Below are positions 17,912 to 26,010 of a DNA stretch of 64,000 nucleotides, in pieces. Positions within the stretch are counted from its first letter, which is position 1. Each line of letters begins with the position of its first letter. The stretch comes from Micromonospora sp. WMMD812 (GTDB lineage: Bacteria > Actinomycetota > Actinomycetes > Mycobacteriales > Micromonosporaceae), in assembly GCF_027497215.1 (NCBI RefSeq), contig NZ_CP114904.1, positions 3,494,001 to 3,558,000 on the forward strand, in the 5' to 3' direction. The translations under genes and the position numbers were made by a program. The notes beneath the pieces were generated by a model. The model worked only from the letters and a program-made list of their open reading frames with translations. It was not told the origin of the DNA and searched no databases.

Positions 17912-17933
17912 GTTCATCTCGCGTTCTTTCCGC
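17912..17933 (+). promoter_or_regulatory. PHO-box-like direct repeat upstream of the VWA/TelA operon
   Basis: Two adjacent 11-bp units, GTTCATCTCGC and GTTCTTTCCGC, lie 85-106 bp before the first gene of the operon. The streptomycete PhoP box is built from 11-bp direct repeats beginning GTTCACC; the first unit matches 6 of those 7 bases, the second only 4. This suggests, but does not show, phosphate-responsive control. Confidence 0.35.
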
Positions 17934-18017
17934 CGGCCGGTGCTGTGGCTTGGTCCTGCTACCAAGAGATCGGCCACCGGATGCGGTGGCCGGGGCCGGG
18001 CAGATCGGGGAGCGCGG

Positions 18018-19652
18018 GTGCGGGGCAGAGGACTGGTCGCGGTCGGGGCGGCGGCGCTGATACTGGTCGCGGGATGCACCACCGGTGGGAAGTCGGATGG
18101 GCCGCCGGAGCGCCGCGACGGTGCCACGACATTGCGCATCGTCGCCGGCTCGGAGCAGGAGAAGGTGCTGGCCACCATCGTCCGGCCCTGGTGCGAGTCG
18201 AAGGGCTACCGGTGCGAGACCACCCTCAAGGGCTCCGTCGACCAGGCGCGGTTGCTCTCCGCCGGCGACAAGGCCTTCGACGCGTACTGGTTCGCCAGCA
18301 GCGTCTTCCTTCAGGTGGGTGACAAGTCCAACGCGCTGCAGGACGTCAAGCCGATGTTCCTCACCCCCGTCGTGTACGCCGGTTGGCGCGGCGAGATGCA
18401 GCGGCTGGGCCTGGCCGGGCGCACCGACGTGTCGATCAGCGACATCCTCACGGCGGTGGAGTCGGGCAAGACCCGGGTCTGGGCGACGAATCCCACCCAG
18501 TCCAACTCCGGGGCGACCGTCCTGTTCGGGTTCCTGAACCACTTCGCCGGCAACGGGCCCGGCAAGACCCTGACCCGGGAGCAGTTGGACCTGCCCGCCG
18601 TCGACACCGGAATCAGCCGGTTCATCAAGGCCATGGACCAGACCCCGCCGTCGACCGGCACCCTCATGAACGAGTGCGTGGCCCGCCCCGACGACTGCAA
18701 GACCCTCTTCACGTACGAGGACCTGGTCATCGAGAAGAACCAGGAGCTGGTCAAGGCCGGTCGGGAGCCGCTGGTGGTGGCGTACCCGCGGGGGTCGCTG
18801 GCCATCAGCGACGCCCCGCTGGGCTTCCTGCCGCACCACGACGACTCCGACGCCGGGAAGCGGCGGATCCTCACCGAACTGCAGGACTACCTGCTCACCT
18901 CGCCGGAGGCGCAGGCGAAACTGCTGGGGTTGGGGCGGCGGCCGGCCAGCAGCATCGGGCTGACCCTCGACAAGCCCGACCTCGCGGTGTTCAACCCCGA
19001 CTGGGGCATCCAGGCGACCGTCAACGAGCAGGGCATCCAGTTCCCGGCGGCGCCGGTGATCGAGGCGGCGCTGAACCGTTACCAGACCCACTACCGCCGC
19101 CCCGTCGCGGCCCACTACTGCCTCGACGGCAGCGGCTCGATGGGCGACAACGACGGCTGGACGGGGGTCGAGGCGGCCGCCCGCCAGATCTTCGACGCCG
19201 ACCAGGCGGCGGCGAATTTCCTGCAGACCCACCCGGAGGACACCACCACCGTGACGGTCTTCAGCCGCGGGATCACCGCGGGACCGTGGACGGTCAACGG
19301 CAACGACGCCACCGCCCTGCACGGCCTCACCGAGAAGATCAACGAGTACGCGCCGGGCGGCGGCACGAACATGTACGAGTGCCTGAACCGGGCCGCCGAC
19401 GAGCTGAGCAGATCGCCGTCCGGCGACCGGAAGCGGCTGCTGGTGCTGATGACCGACGGCCTGTCCGAGCGGAACGGACGCGAGGCGGCGCTGGCGGCGC
19501 TGAAGTCGGCGAAGGTGCCGGTGGTGGCGATCGCGTTCGGGTCGGACGCCGACCCGTCCCAGCTGAAGGAGGTCGCGAACGCGACCGGCGGCGCCTTCTT
19601 CGAGCAGGACGACCTGGTGGCGGCGCTGCGCCAGGCCGCCGGATACAAGTAG
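18018..19652 (+). CDS. Lipoprotein: solute-binding domain fused to VWA domain
   Basis: 544 residues from GTG 18018. Signal peptide with lipobox (LILVAGC, lipid Cys at ~20). Residues ~35-330 form an extracellular solute-binding domain (TTLRIVAGSEQEK, WATNPTQSNSGATVLFG, FLPHHDDSD). Residues ~365-540 form a von Willebrand A domain with an intact MIDAS: DGSGS (D370, S372, S374), the Thr in GGGTNMYE, and the Asp in MTDG. It should be tethered outside the membrane and bind metal through the VWA domain. First gene of a four-gene operon; the next start is 10 bp after its stop. No ABC permease accompanies it, so transport in the classical sense is unlikely. Confidence 0.85.
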   Translation: MRGRGLVAVGAAALILVAGCTTGGKSDGPPERRDGATTLRIVAGSEQEKVLATIVRPWCESKGYRCETTLKGSVDQARLLSAGDKAFDAYWFASSVFLQVGDKSNALQDVKPMFLTPVVYAGWRGEMQRLGLAGRTDVSISDILTAVESGKTRVWATNPTQSNSGATVLFGFLNHFAGNGPGKTLTREQLDLPAVDTGISRFIKAMDQTPPSTGTLMNECVARPDDCKTLFTYEDLVIEKNQELVKAGREPLVVAYPRGSLAISDAPLGFLPHHDDSDAGKRRILTELQDYLLTSPEAQAKLLGLGRRPASSIGLTLDKPDLAVFNPDWGIQATVNEQGIQFPAAPVIEAALNRYQTHYRRPVAAHYCLDGSGSMGDNDGWTGVEAAARQIFDADQAAANFLQTHPEDTTTVTVFSRGITAGPWTVNGNDATALHGLTEKINEYAPGGGTNMYECLNRAADELSRSPSGDRKRLLVLMTDGLSERNGREAALAALKSAKVPVVAIAFGSDADPSQLKEVANATGGAFFEQDDLVAALRQAAGYK

Positions 19653-19661
19653 GAGCCGGCG

Positions 19662-20258
19662 GTGCGACACAAGCTGGCCGCTCCGGCCGGGCTGATCACG
19701 GCCGTCGTGGTCTTCGTCGGGATCTTCGCGTTCACCGGTAGCCTGGTGTGGTCGCCGCTGCTCGCCGTCGCCGCCGCGCTCGGGGTCTACCTCATGGTCG
19801 ACGACCGCACCGCGGCGCGGGTGGACGACGACACCTACGCCGAGGACGCCCAGCGCCGGGTGGAGGCGGCCCTGCGCACCGTCCGGGACGTGCGACGACT
19901 CAGCCGCGAGGTGAACGCCCCGGCGGCCCGCGCGGCGCTGGAGGACGCCTGCCGCTACGTGCCGGAGCTGCTGGAGCGGGTGCGGGCCACCGCACCGGAC
20001 AGCCTCTACTCGACGGCGAGCCAGATCGGCGGGCACCTGGAGAGCCTGGACGGGGCCGTCCGGCAGTACCTCGACGTGCAGCGCGACCCGGTGCTCTACC
20101 GGGACGCGGGCACCCTGCGGGCGAGCGGCGAACAGGCGTTCCAGCGCTTCGCCGAGTTCGCCCTGGACAGCGTGCGGCTGGTCAACCAGGGAGACATCGT
20201 GCGCTACCGCGCGAACCTGGAGACCGTCGCACCGCCGAAGCTACCCGAGCTGGGATAG
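19662..20258 (+). CDS. XpaC-like membrane protein
   Basis: 198 residues from GTG 19662 with AGGAG 6 bp upstream. Two N-terminal TM helices (LITAVVVFVGIFAFTGSLVW, LLAVAAALGVYLMV) are followed by a long helical cytoplasmic region (AEDAQRRVEAALRTVRDVRR..., LESLDGAVRQYLDVQRDP). This matches the XpaC family (5-bromo-4-chloroindolyl phosphate hydrolysis protein), which is nearly always encoded beside TelA. Here TelA is two genes downstream in the same operon. The biochemical role of XpaC is not established; a membrane scaffold for TelA is the usual proposal. Confidence 0.75.
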   Translation: MRHKLAAPAGLITAVVVFVGIFAFTGSLVWSPLLAVAAALGVYLMVDDRTAARVDDDTYAEDAQRRVEAALRTVRDVRRLSREVNAPAARAALEDACRYVPELLERVRATAPDSLYSTASQIGGHLESLDGAVRQYLDVQRDPVLYRDAGTLRASGEQAFQRFAEFALDSVRLVNQGDIVRYRANLETVAPPKLPELG

Positions 20259-20268
20259 AGGAGTTCGC

Positions 20269-21405
20269 GTGAGACTGCCAAGTGCCCGGTTCCTCATCGG
20301 CCTGGTCACCGTGGTCGCGGTCTGCGTCGCGACCGCGGTCCTGGTGCAACGGTTCAGGCCGGTCGCCACCGCCGCGCCCATGACCGTCACCTGCATCGGC
20401 GGCTCGGAGAAGTCCGAGCTGATGGCCGACCCCGAGGTCGAGCGGATCCTGCGCGACCGGCACCAGCTCGACGTCAACTTCGAGCCGCTCGGGTCGTACG
20501 ACCAGGTCCAGCTCTCCGCCGACGACCTGAGGGCCCGGCAGATCGACTGCCTGTGGCCGTCGAGCGCCAGCGCGCAGAGCGTCTTCGAGTCCCTGCACCA
20601 GGGGGCGTTTCCCGACTACCGGTGGGAGAACGTCCTGCAGTCCCCCGAGGTGGTCTACGCCGGTCCGCGCGGCACGGATGCCCTGGTCAAGGCCGGGCTC
20701 GTGCAGCAGCGCGACGGCCGCTACTACATGGTCGACGTGAAGTCGCTGCTGCTGGACTACGTCATCAAGCGCAAGACCTGGGAGTCGATCGGCGCCGCGG
20801 ACCTGCGCGGCCCGATCGCGGTGTCCAGCACCGACCCGGCGAAGTCCAACAGCGGGTTCGTCCTCGCCCAGCTCGAACTGAGCATCCTGGCCACCTCCGA
20901 CGTCTTCTCCGCGCCCAACCTTCAGCAGGCGCGCACGGCGTTGCCGACGATGCGGGCGCTCTACGACGCGCAGGGCCTGCAGGCGCGCGGCTCCGACGCC
21001 GGGTTCCGGGAGTGGCTCACCCAGGGCGGCGAGTTCAAGGCGCCGCTCTACGCCGGCTACGAGAACCAACTCATCCAGCAGGTCGTCGCGGCGGGCGACG
21101 CCAGCGCGTCCCTGCTCAAGAACGTGCGGATCCTCTACCCCGACCCGACCATCTACAGCGACCACCCGATCCTGGCGCTCGACGCGGACGCCGGCCGGTT
21201 CATCGACGCGATGAAGGACCCGGAGATCCAGACGATCGCCTGGCGGAAGTACGGATTCCGTTCCGCCGTCCAGGTCGGAATCAACGACCTGACGACCTTC
21301 AAGGACCTGCCGCTCGCCGAGCAGATCCGGACCACGCCGGCGCCGGCCGCCGACGTCACGCTCGCCCTCCTGAACTGCCTGAAAGACGCCAAGACCTGCG
21401 CCTGA
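20269..21405 (+). CDS. Second solute-binding protein, membrane-anchored
   Basis: 378 residues from GTG 20269 (GAGGAG 5 bp upstream). One N-terminal TM helix (FLIGLVTVVAVCVATAVLV) acts as an uncleaved anchor; there is no lipobox Cys. The rest is a periplasmic-binding-type domain. It shares motifs with the first gene: GSEKSE against GSEQEK near the start and TDPAKSNSG against TNPTQSNSG mid-domain, so the two binding domains are homologous. It lacks the VWA domain. Two Cys near the C-terminus (LLNCLKDAKTCA) could form a disulphide. Operon position between XpaC and TelA suggests a shared extracytoplasmic sensing role. Confidence 0.8.
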   Translation: MRLPSARFLIGLVTVVAVCVATAVLVQRFRPVATAAPMTVTCIGGSEKSELMADPEVERILRDRHQLDVNFEPLGSYDQVQLSADDLRARQIDCLWPSSASAQSVFESLHQGAFPDYRWENVLQSPEVVYAGPRGTDALVKAGLVQQRDGRYYMVDVKSLLLDYVIKRKTWESIGAADLRGPIAVSSTDPAKSNSGFVLAQLELSILATSDVFSAPNLQQARTALPTMRALYDAQGLQARGSDAGFREWLTQGGEFKAPLYAGYENQLIQQVVAAGDASASLLKNVRILYPDPTIYSDHPILALDADAGRFIDAMKDPEIQTIAWRKYGFRSAVQVGINDLTTFKDLPLAEQIRTTPAPAADVTLALLNCLKDAKTCA

Positions 21406-21417
21406 ACGGAGATAGCC

Positions 21418-22734
21418 ATGACCGATGCCACGGCTCTGCAGATCGACTTCGGCAGCATCGTCGGCGGGTCGGCCAACCCGCCGGCCGGCGCCGCGGACAC
21501 CGCCGTCTCCACCGCCCTCGCCGCCACCGGGCCACGGCAACTGGTCTGCAAGGACCTGCTCACGCCGGCGCAACGCGAACAGGCGCAGGCCGCCGCGGCC
21601 CAGCTCTACCCGACCATGCTCGCCAACACCGAGCAGCTCGCCACGTTCGGCAACACCGCGATCGACCAGGTCAACGCCCAGGTCAACCGGATCTTCCGGG
21701 AGGTCGGGCAGGTCAACATCCCCGAGCTCACGACGATCATGCGTGACCTCAACGACCGGATGCGCACCTTCCGCCGCAAGTACGACCCCAGCGACCCGAA
21801 GGTCCGGGAGGCGTTCAACCGGTTCATGGACGCGGTGGCCGGCATCTTCCGCAAGGGCCGCGACATGCTGCAGATGCTCTTCGAGGAGGCGCGGTCGGTC
21901 GAGCGGCAACTCGACCGGGTCGCCGGCCAGCTGGCCGACAAGCAGCAGCAGCTCAAGCGCAACGTGGTGCTCTGCGACGAGCTGTACAAGGCCAACGAGG
22001 CGTCGATCGCGCAGCTCATCGGGGCGATCGCGGTGATGGAGCTGGTCCGCGACGCCGCGGTCGCCGACGCCGCCACCATCACCATCAACCCCGGCGACGT
22101 GGATCAACGCGACAAGCAGGAGCGGCTGTCCCGGGTCACCGAGTTCATCCAGGCCATCGAGGTACGCATCAACGAGTTCCAGCAGCGCCTCTTCGTGGCC
22201 TGGTCGACCTCGCCGCAGGTACGCAACATTCGCACCCTCAACTACGGCCTGGGTCAGCGGCTCGCCCTGCTGATGAACCTCACCATTCCCACCATGAAGC
22301 TGACCATCGCGCAGTGGGCGCTGCTGTTGCAGAGCAGCCAGGCGGCCGACATGCAGCAGGCGGTGGCAGACGGCGCCAACGACGTGCTGTCGGCGTACGC
22401 GCGGGCGTCGCAGACCGCGGTGCCGGAGATCGCGCGGGTGATCCAGACGCCGACCATCCGGCCGGAGACGATCCTGGAGGTGGCCGAGTCGATCGACGCC
22501 CAGGCGCGGGGGATCGAGGACGCGGTCCGGTACGGCCAGCAGAAGCGCGCCGAGGTGGTCACCGCGATCGTCACCGCCAACGAGTCGATGTCGGCGTCGG
22601 CTCAGCAGCTGAGCCGTACGGTGGTGGAGCTGGTCACCCGGGCCAAGGAGCCGGTCGCGCTGCCGGCTGGGCCGGCGCTGCCCGACTCGATCCTGGCGAA
22701 CGCGCCGGGGGTCGTTCCCAGCCAGCAGCGGTGA
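21418..22734 (+). CDS. telA: TelA-family protein (toxic anion resistance)
   Basis: 438 residues from ATG 21418 (GGAGATAGCC before it). The whole protein is helical with long coiled-coil stretches (VERQLDRVAGQLADKQQQLK; EFIQAIEVRINEFQQRL) and the family-typical TIPTMKLTIAQWALLLQ. TelA proteins (PF05816) were named from tellurite resistance and also appear in Ter-type stress loci and peptide-antibiotic tolerance. No membrane segment is present, so it likely works at the inner face with XpaC. The last 30 residues are a low-complexity tail. It closes the operon. Confidence 0.88.
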   Translation: MTDATALQIDFGSIVGGSANPPAGAADTAVSTALAATGPRQLVCKDLLTPAQREQAQAAAAQLYPTMLANTEQLATFGNTAIDQVNAQVNRIFREVGQVNIPELTTIMRDLNDRMRTFRRKYDPSDPKVREAFNRFMDAVAGIFRKGRDMLQMLFEEARSVERQLDRVAGQLADKQQQLKRNVVLCDELYKANEASIAQLIGAIAVMELVRDAAVADAATITINPGDVDQRDKQERLSRVTEFIQAIEVRINEFQQRLFVAWSTSPQVRNIRTLNYGLGQRLALLMNLTIPTMKLTIAQWALLLQSSQAADMQQAVADGANDVLSAYARASQTAVPEIARVIQTPTIRPETILEVAESIDAQARGIEDAVRYGQQKRAEVVTAIVTANESMSASAQQLSRTVVELVTRAKEPVALPAGPALPDSILANAPGVVPSQQR

Positions 22735-22932
22735 GGCGGTTGACGTCAGTGACCGCCCGATCCTCACTGGGCCGAGGAGGACAGCGTCGCGAGACTGTTT
22801 CCAGTTGCAGCCGCCAGGCAGGGTTCGATGAAGCTTCCCCAAGCCGGTCGACACTGATCTCTCTGGCAGCGCGCAGTCTGTGCGCCGCCGCCGGGTCTGC
22901 GGTGGGCCTGTGTAGGCAGTAGCCTCCTCCTC

Positions 22933-23298
22933 ATGCCGGAGGTCGAAGTCGCCGAACTGACGCACATCGGCAGGCTCGATCGGCGTCGTGATCTCGCCGG
23001 GTGGTTGTTCACCCCGCTCGTCACGCTCCTGGCAGCCCCAGTGATAGCTGGCTGTGTGGGGATGGTCGTAGTGCTCGGTGCCGATAAGCCACCGGCGCTC
23101 TGCGCGTCATCCTCGACTGACAACAGGTGCGAGGAGACCACCCTCGCCATGTGGGGCGAGCACGCGGCGCTCTTCGCCGCGGCGTGGCTGTTGCTTTGGC
23201 TGGTGCCGTGGTGGCGCGGGCTACGCGTGCCGCGTGTTCTGTTGGCCATCATCGCTACCGCCGTGGTCGTAGCCGTGCCCATACGAATGTCCGGCTAA
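22933..23298 (+). CDS. Small membrane protein, unknown function
   Basis: 121 residues, ATG 22933. Three hydrophobic segments: FTPLVTLLAAPVIAGCVGMV, AALFAAAWLLLWLVPWW and VLLAIIATAVVVAVP. A loop with two Cys (ALCASSSTDNRCEE) lies between the first two. Codon use fits a real gene. It lies 198 bp after TelA, so membership of that operon is uncertain. Confidence 0.65.
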   Translation: MPEVEVAELTHIGRLDRRRDLAGWLFTPLVTLLAAPVIAGCVGMVVVLGADKPPALCASSSTDNRCEETTLAMWGEHAALFAAAWLLLWLVPWWRGLRVPRVLLAIIATAVVVAVPIRMSG

Positions 23299-23687
23299 TC
23301 AATTGACAGTGTGGGACGTTCATCGCCGTCACCATACAAACCTTCGGCGGGACGCCGCGGCTACCCACCTCGCCACCCAGTACGAGGTTCAGCCTGTCGA
23401 TCTTGCCGGCACGGTTTTGGCCGTTGCCGTCATACACGGCATTAGTAAGCACCGAGATCGCTACGCGCTTGAGGGCAAGTTGCAGATGAATGATCCCCGT
23501 GTCGGGCAGCCGACTTTGCCCCCCACAGATCACGGAACTCCGTTGGGTACTTCTGAGGCCGGTACACACAGCCCTGTCCCCAGATGCGCCGCAGGACTGG
23601 CGATGATGGGTGACAGCTGGACTCGGCGGGACTAAACAAGATCGGCCCCTAGCCGCATCTCTGCTGGCTAGAGGCCGTTCTCGCACC
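23299..23687. other. Non-coding, degenerate stretch
   Basis: About 390 bp of lower GC with no convincing coding signal on either strand. Open frames here have poor codon bias and no ribosome site. It ends at the tRNA-like relic, which suggests a scar left by a mobile element (inference). Confidence 0.4.
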
Positions 23688-23775
23688 TGGTTGCGGGTGG
23701 GGGATTTCGAACCTCTGTAGCTTTCGCGACGGATTTAGAGGCCGCTCCTGTGCGGGCCGCCGGCGACGGCCGACG
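23688..23775 (-). tRNA. tRNA-like relic with CUA anticodon, probably a pseudo-tRNA
   Basis: The minus strand contains an anticodon arm GGAGCGG-CCTCTAAA-TCCGTC (loop 23734-23740, anticodon CTA at 23736-23738), a variable arm CGCGAAAGC, a T-arm GAGGTTCGAAATCC and a 3' end ACCCGCAACCA at 23688. Size and long variable arm fit a type II tRNA, and the anticodon region resembles bacterial tRNA-Tyr. Defects: an extra A in the T-loop, mismatches in the T-stem, a C-U pair closing the anticodon stem, and no 5' strand able to pair with the acceptor 3' strand. Best read as a decayed tRNA or attachment-site remnant. Confidence 0.5.
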
Positions 23776-23826
23776 GACTGGCGAGGAGGTCAATCACGCC
23801 GCATGCCCGGGCGGGTACGGAAACGA

Positions 23827-24084
23827 TCAACGGATCCCGATGGCGAGCTGCGTGTTGACCTGACGCACCTGGCTCGGCAGCGTGAACAGGTCGATTAGGA
23901 CACCCACGCCGAAGATGCCGACGGTGAACAGGTACAGCAGGCCACGTCCGGTCTTGCCGAGGTAGAACTGGTGGCCGCCGAAGACACCGAGCAGGAACCA
24001 GAACAGGTAGGCGGTACCGGTCTGCTTCTGGCGAACCTGCACGAGGATCGGCTGCTGCTGCGGCGAGGCGGTCGGCTGAGACAT
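23827..24084 (-). CDS. TM2-domain protein
   Basis: 85 residues, ATG 24084 with AGGAG 7 bp upstream. An N-terminal Gln/Pro-rich cytoplasmic tail (MSQPTASPQQQPILVQV) precedes the TM2 domain: two helices around FWFLLGVFGGHQFYLGKTGRG and LLYLFTVGIFGVGVLIDLF. The GxHxFYLG and the Asp after the second helix are the TM2 signature. Role in bacteria is unknown. Monocistronic. Confidence 0.88.
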   Translation of the reverse strand: MSQPTASPQQQPILVQVRQKQTGTAYLFWFLLGVFGGHQFYLGKTGRGLLYLFTVGIFGVGVLIDLFTLPSQVRQVNTQLAIGIR

Positions 24085-24583
24085 GGAAGTACTCCTGATC
24101 TATGAGGGGGGTGTAGGCAGCGCCGACGCACGGGTGCCATTCGGTGCCGAGTGCTGCGCGCTTGGGGGAACTGTTTGTGCTGGCCAGATGGCCCAGAGTG
24201 CAGCAGGAGATTAGTTGGAAAGATCAACGCCGTGATATCGGCCGTAGGGGCTGCGAGACCTCGGATACCGGTGGGCCAAGATCAGCTAGCGGGCGGAACT
24301 TGTGGACAGCTGGTCCGTATGCGTTGACCGATCCGGCGATAGCACGGGCGCGCTTGAGATCCACATGATTTCCGTCGCCAGCCACGGCACCGCAGGGGCA
24401 TGCGGGAGGGAGGCAGCAAACTCGCCGGCAAGCAAGGGACGCGACAGGACGGCAAACATCCGGACGACGCGCAGCCCGGAGCGACAGACGGCATCTGTTG
24501 CCAAACCGTCACAGCGTCCGAGACGAGCGCTCCAAGCTCCCCGACATGTCGTTCCGTCGCCGGCTGCGCCGCCTGCTCCTTGG
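24085..24583. other. Intergenic stretch without recognisable genes
   Basis: About 500 bp with mixed composition. Open frames on both strands lack codon bias and ribosome sites; I see no repeats or RNA gene. Confidence 0.4.
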
Positions 24584-24727
24584 CTAGTCGTCGATGATCC
24601 ATCGCAGCGCCGACACGGCGGTGGAGTACCGGAGGTACCGAGGATCTTGGTTGGCCTTGGGCTCGCACTGCTCAGGCATCCGTCGGAGCTCCTCAATTAT
24701 TCGCTGCGACCGGTCCCCATGATTCAT
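24584..24727 (-). CDS. Possible 47-residue small protein
   Basis: ATG 24727 to TAG 24584 encodes a charged, plausibly folded small protein (MNHGDRSQRIIEELRRMPE, then YLRYSTAVSALRWIIDD). The amphipathic helices and Arg/Glu pattern look natural, and the frame ends with a compact acidic tail. There is no strong ribosome site, and I do not recognise a family. It lies 59 bp downstream of the stop of the MerR-type gene on the same strand. Confidence 0.35.
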   Translation of the reverse strand: MNHGDRSQRIIEELRRMPEQCEPKANQDPRYLRYSTAVSALRWIIDD

Positions 24728-24786
24728 GGCCGACAGCGTGCCACCGGTAGCGATCTGGGCGGCAGTAAGGATCCGGGACGTGTGGT

Positions 24787-25902
24787 TCAGGCTACGAGCA
24801 GGCGGAGCCCGAGCTCTGCCGTTTCGAGGGCGATGAGGTCACGGTTGCGCTCGGCCCATCGGCCTGAGGAGAGGTCTTCGCGGAGTGTGCTGACTGCCCG
24901 TTGCTCGGCCTGCGGTCCGACTCTGGTCCATACCGAGACCGCGCGGCGTACATGGTCGTCCAGGTATGCCTCAGGCCGGCGCCAGTGCGCCTCGAAGAAG
25001 CCGTCAGCGCAGTCCCACGGGACGAGCACCGGTTCCGCGCGTCCTCCGATCGCGCGGGTCAGGTCGGCCAGGGACGGCCAGCCGATGAGAAGGTCCGCGA
25101 ATTCGGGCAGGTAGTCGCGGGTGAGCCAGAACCGCTGACGCCAGCCGGTGTCATCGGCGTCGTACGTGAACACGACCACGCGGCGGGCCACACGCCGCAT
25201 CTCACGCAGCCCGGCGACCGGGTCCGGCCAGTGATGGACGGTGCTGACCGCCATCGCGGCGTCGAAGGACTGGTCCTCGAACGGCAGGCTCTCCGCGGCG
25301 GCGGCCACGCACGGCGCCGCGCCCGCGGGACGCTGCGCCCGCATGACGGCCGACGGTTCCACCGCCGTGACGTCGCGGTCGGGTGGTTCGTAGGAGCCGG
25401 TGCCGGCTCCGACGTTCAGTACCGTTCGTGCGTCCCCGAGCGCCTCCCAGATGCGCGCGGCGATGCGTGGCTCGGTGCGCCGCGTGGCTGGGTATGCGGA
25501 TCCGATGGCGTCGTACAACTGCGCGCCGAACACTTTCAGTTGCTCCTCGGGCGTCGTCCTGATTCCCATTGCTCGTGCCTCCAGTTCCCGGTCGATGGCC
25601 GTCACCATGGCAGCGGCGCGGTCGCGTTGGTCCATCAGCAGGCCGCGCAGCCGGCACAGGTGCGCGACCGCGTCGGTGGCCGGGTCGTCGATCAGATCCG
25701 CGATCTCCCGCAGTCCGAAGCCGAGTCGCCGGTAGGCGAGCACCTCCCGGAGTCGCTCCACGTCGTCCGAGGAGTAGGCCCGGTGCCCAGCCGCGGTCCG
25801 CATGGACGGCTGCAGGAGGCCGATCTCGTCATAGTGATGCAGCGTGCGGACGCTGATGCCGGCCAGCTCGGCCACACGCCCCACGGTCAGGTGCTCCTCC
25901 AC
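24787..25902 (-). CDS. MerR-type regulator fused to a SAM-dependent methyltransferase
   Basis: 371 residues. Residues 1-75 are a MerR helix-turn-helix (LTVGRVAELAGISVRTLHHY, then AYSSDDVERLREVLAYRRLG), followed by the dimer coiled coil to ~125 and a TipA-like hinge (IRTTPEEQLKVFG). From ~150 a class I methyltransferase follows: motif I VLNVGAGTGSYEP, motif II acidic AVEPS, motif IV ESLPFEDQSFDAAMAVSTVHHW. The effector domain expected in TipA-like proteins is thus replaced by an enzyme. GTG 25902 lies 7 bp below a good -10, so the mRNA may be leaderless; an internal GTG at 25884 has GGAGGAG upstream and is the alternative start. Confidence 0.82.
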   Translation of the reverse strand: MEEHLTVGRVAELAGISVRTLHHYDEIGLLQPSMRTAAGHRAYSSDDVERLREVLAYRRLGFGLREIADLIDDPATDAVAHLCRLRGLLMDQRDRAAAMVTAIDRELEARAMGIRTTPEEQLKVFGAQLYDAIGSAYPATRRTEPRIAARIWEALGDARTVLNVGAGTGSYEPPDRDVTAVEPSAVMRAQRPAGAAPCVAAAAESLPFEDQSFDAAMAVSTVHHWPDPVAGLREMRRVARRVVVFTYDADDTGWRQRFWLTRDYLPEFADLLIGWPSLADLTRAIGGRAEPVLVPWDCADGFFEAHWRRPEAYLDDHVRRAVSVWTRVGPQAEQRAVSTLREDLSSGRWAERNRDLIALETAELGLRLLVA

Positions 25903-25909
25903 GTCACCG

Positions 25910-25940
25910 ACTATGTGCCATGACGTCGCGTGAGGAGCAA
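25910..25940 (-). promoter_or_regulatory. MerR-type promoter with 19-bp spacer
   Basis: On the minus strand TTGCTC (25940-25935) and CATAGT (25915-25910) are separated by 19 bp, the over-long spacing that MerR-family regulators correct by DNA distortion. It lies directly before the MerR-methyltransferase start, implying autoregulation. Confidence 0.45.
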
Positions 25941-25962
25941 GCGGTTCGCTGCCGCGACGAGG

Positions 25963-25994
25963 AGCGGGGCCAGTCCGATCGGACCGGCCCCGCT
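25963..25994 (-). terminator. Hairpin terminator of the metallophosphoesterase gene
   Basis: AGCGGGGCC pairs with GGCCCCGCT over 9 bp, and an inner palindrome GTCCGATCGGAC extends the stem past one mismatch. It starts 16 bp beyond the stop of the gene at 26011. Confidence 0.65.
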
Positions 25995-26010
25995 CACGCG
26001 TACCGCTTGA

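Noticed and set aside
23303-23635. Open frames on both strands after the small membrane gene
   Set aside because: Poor codon use, no ribosome site and no recognisable domain on either strand.
24302-25114. Plus-strand frame running into the MerR-methyltransferase gene
   Set aside because: The second half is antisense to a well-supported gene and the first half lacks coding character.
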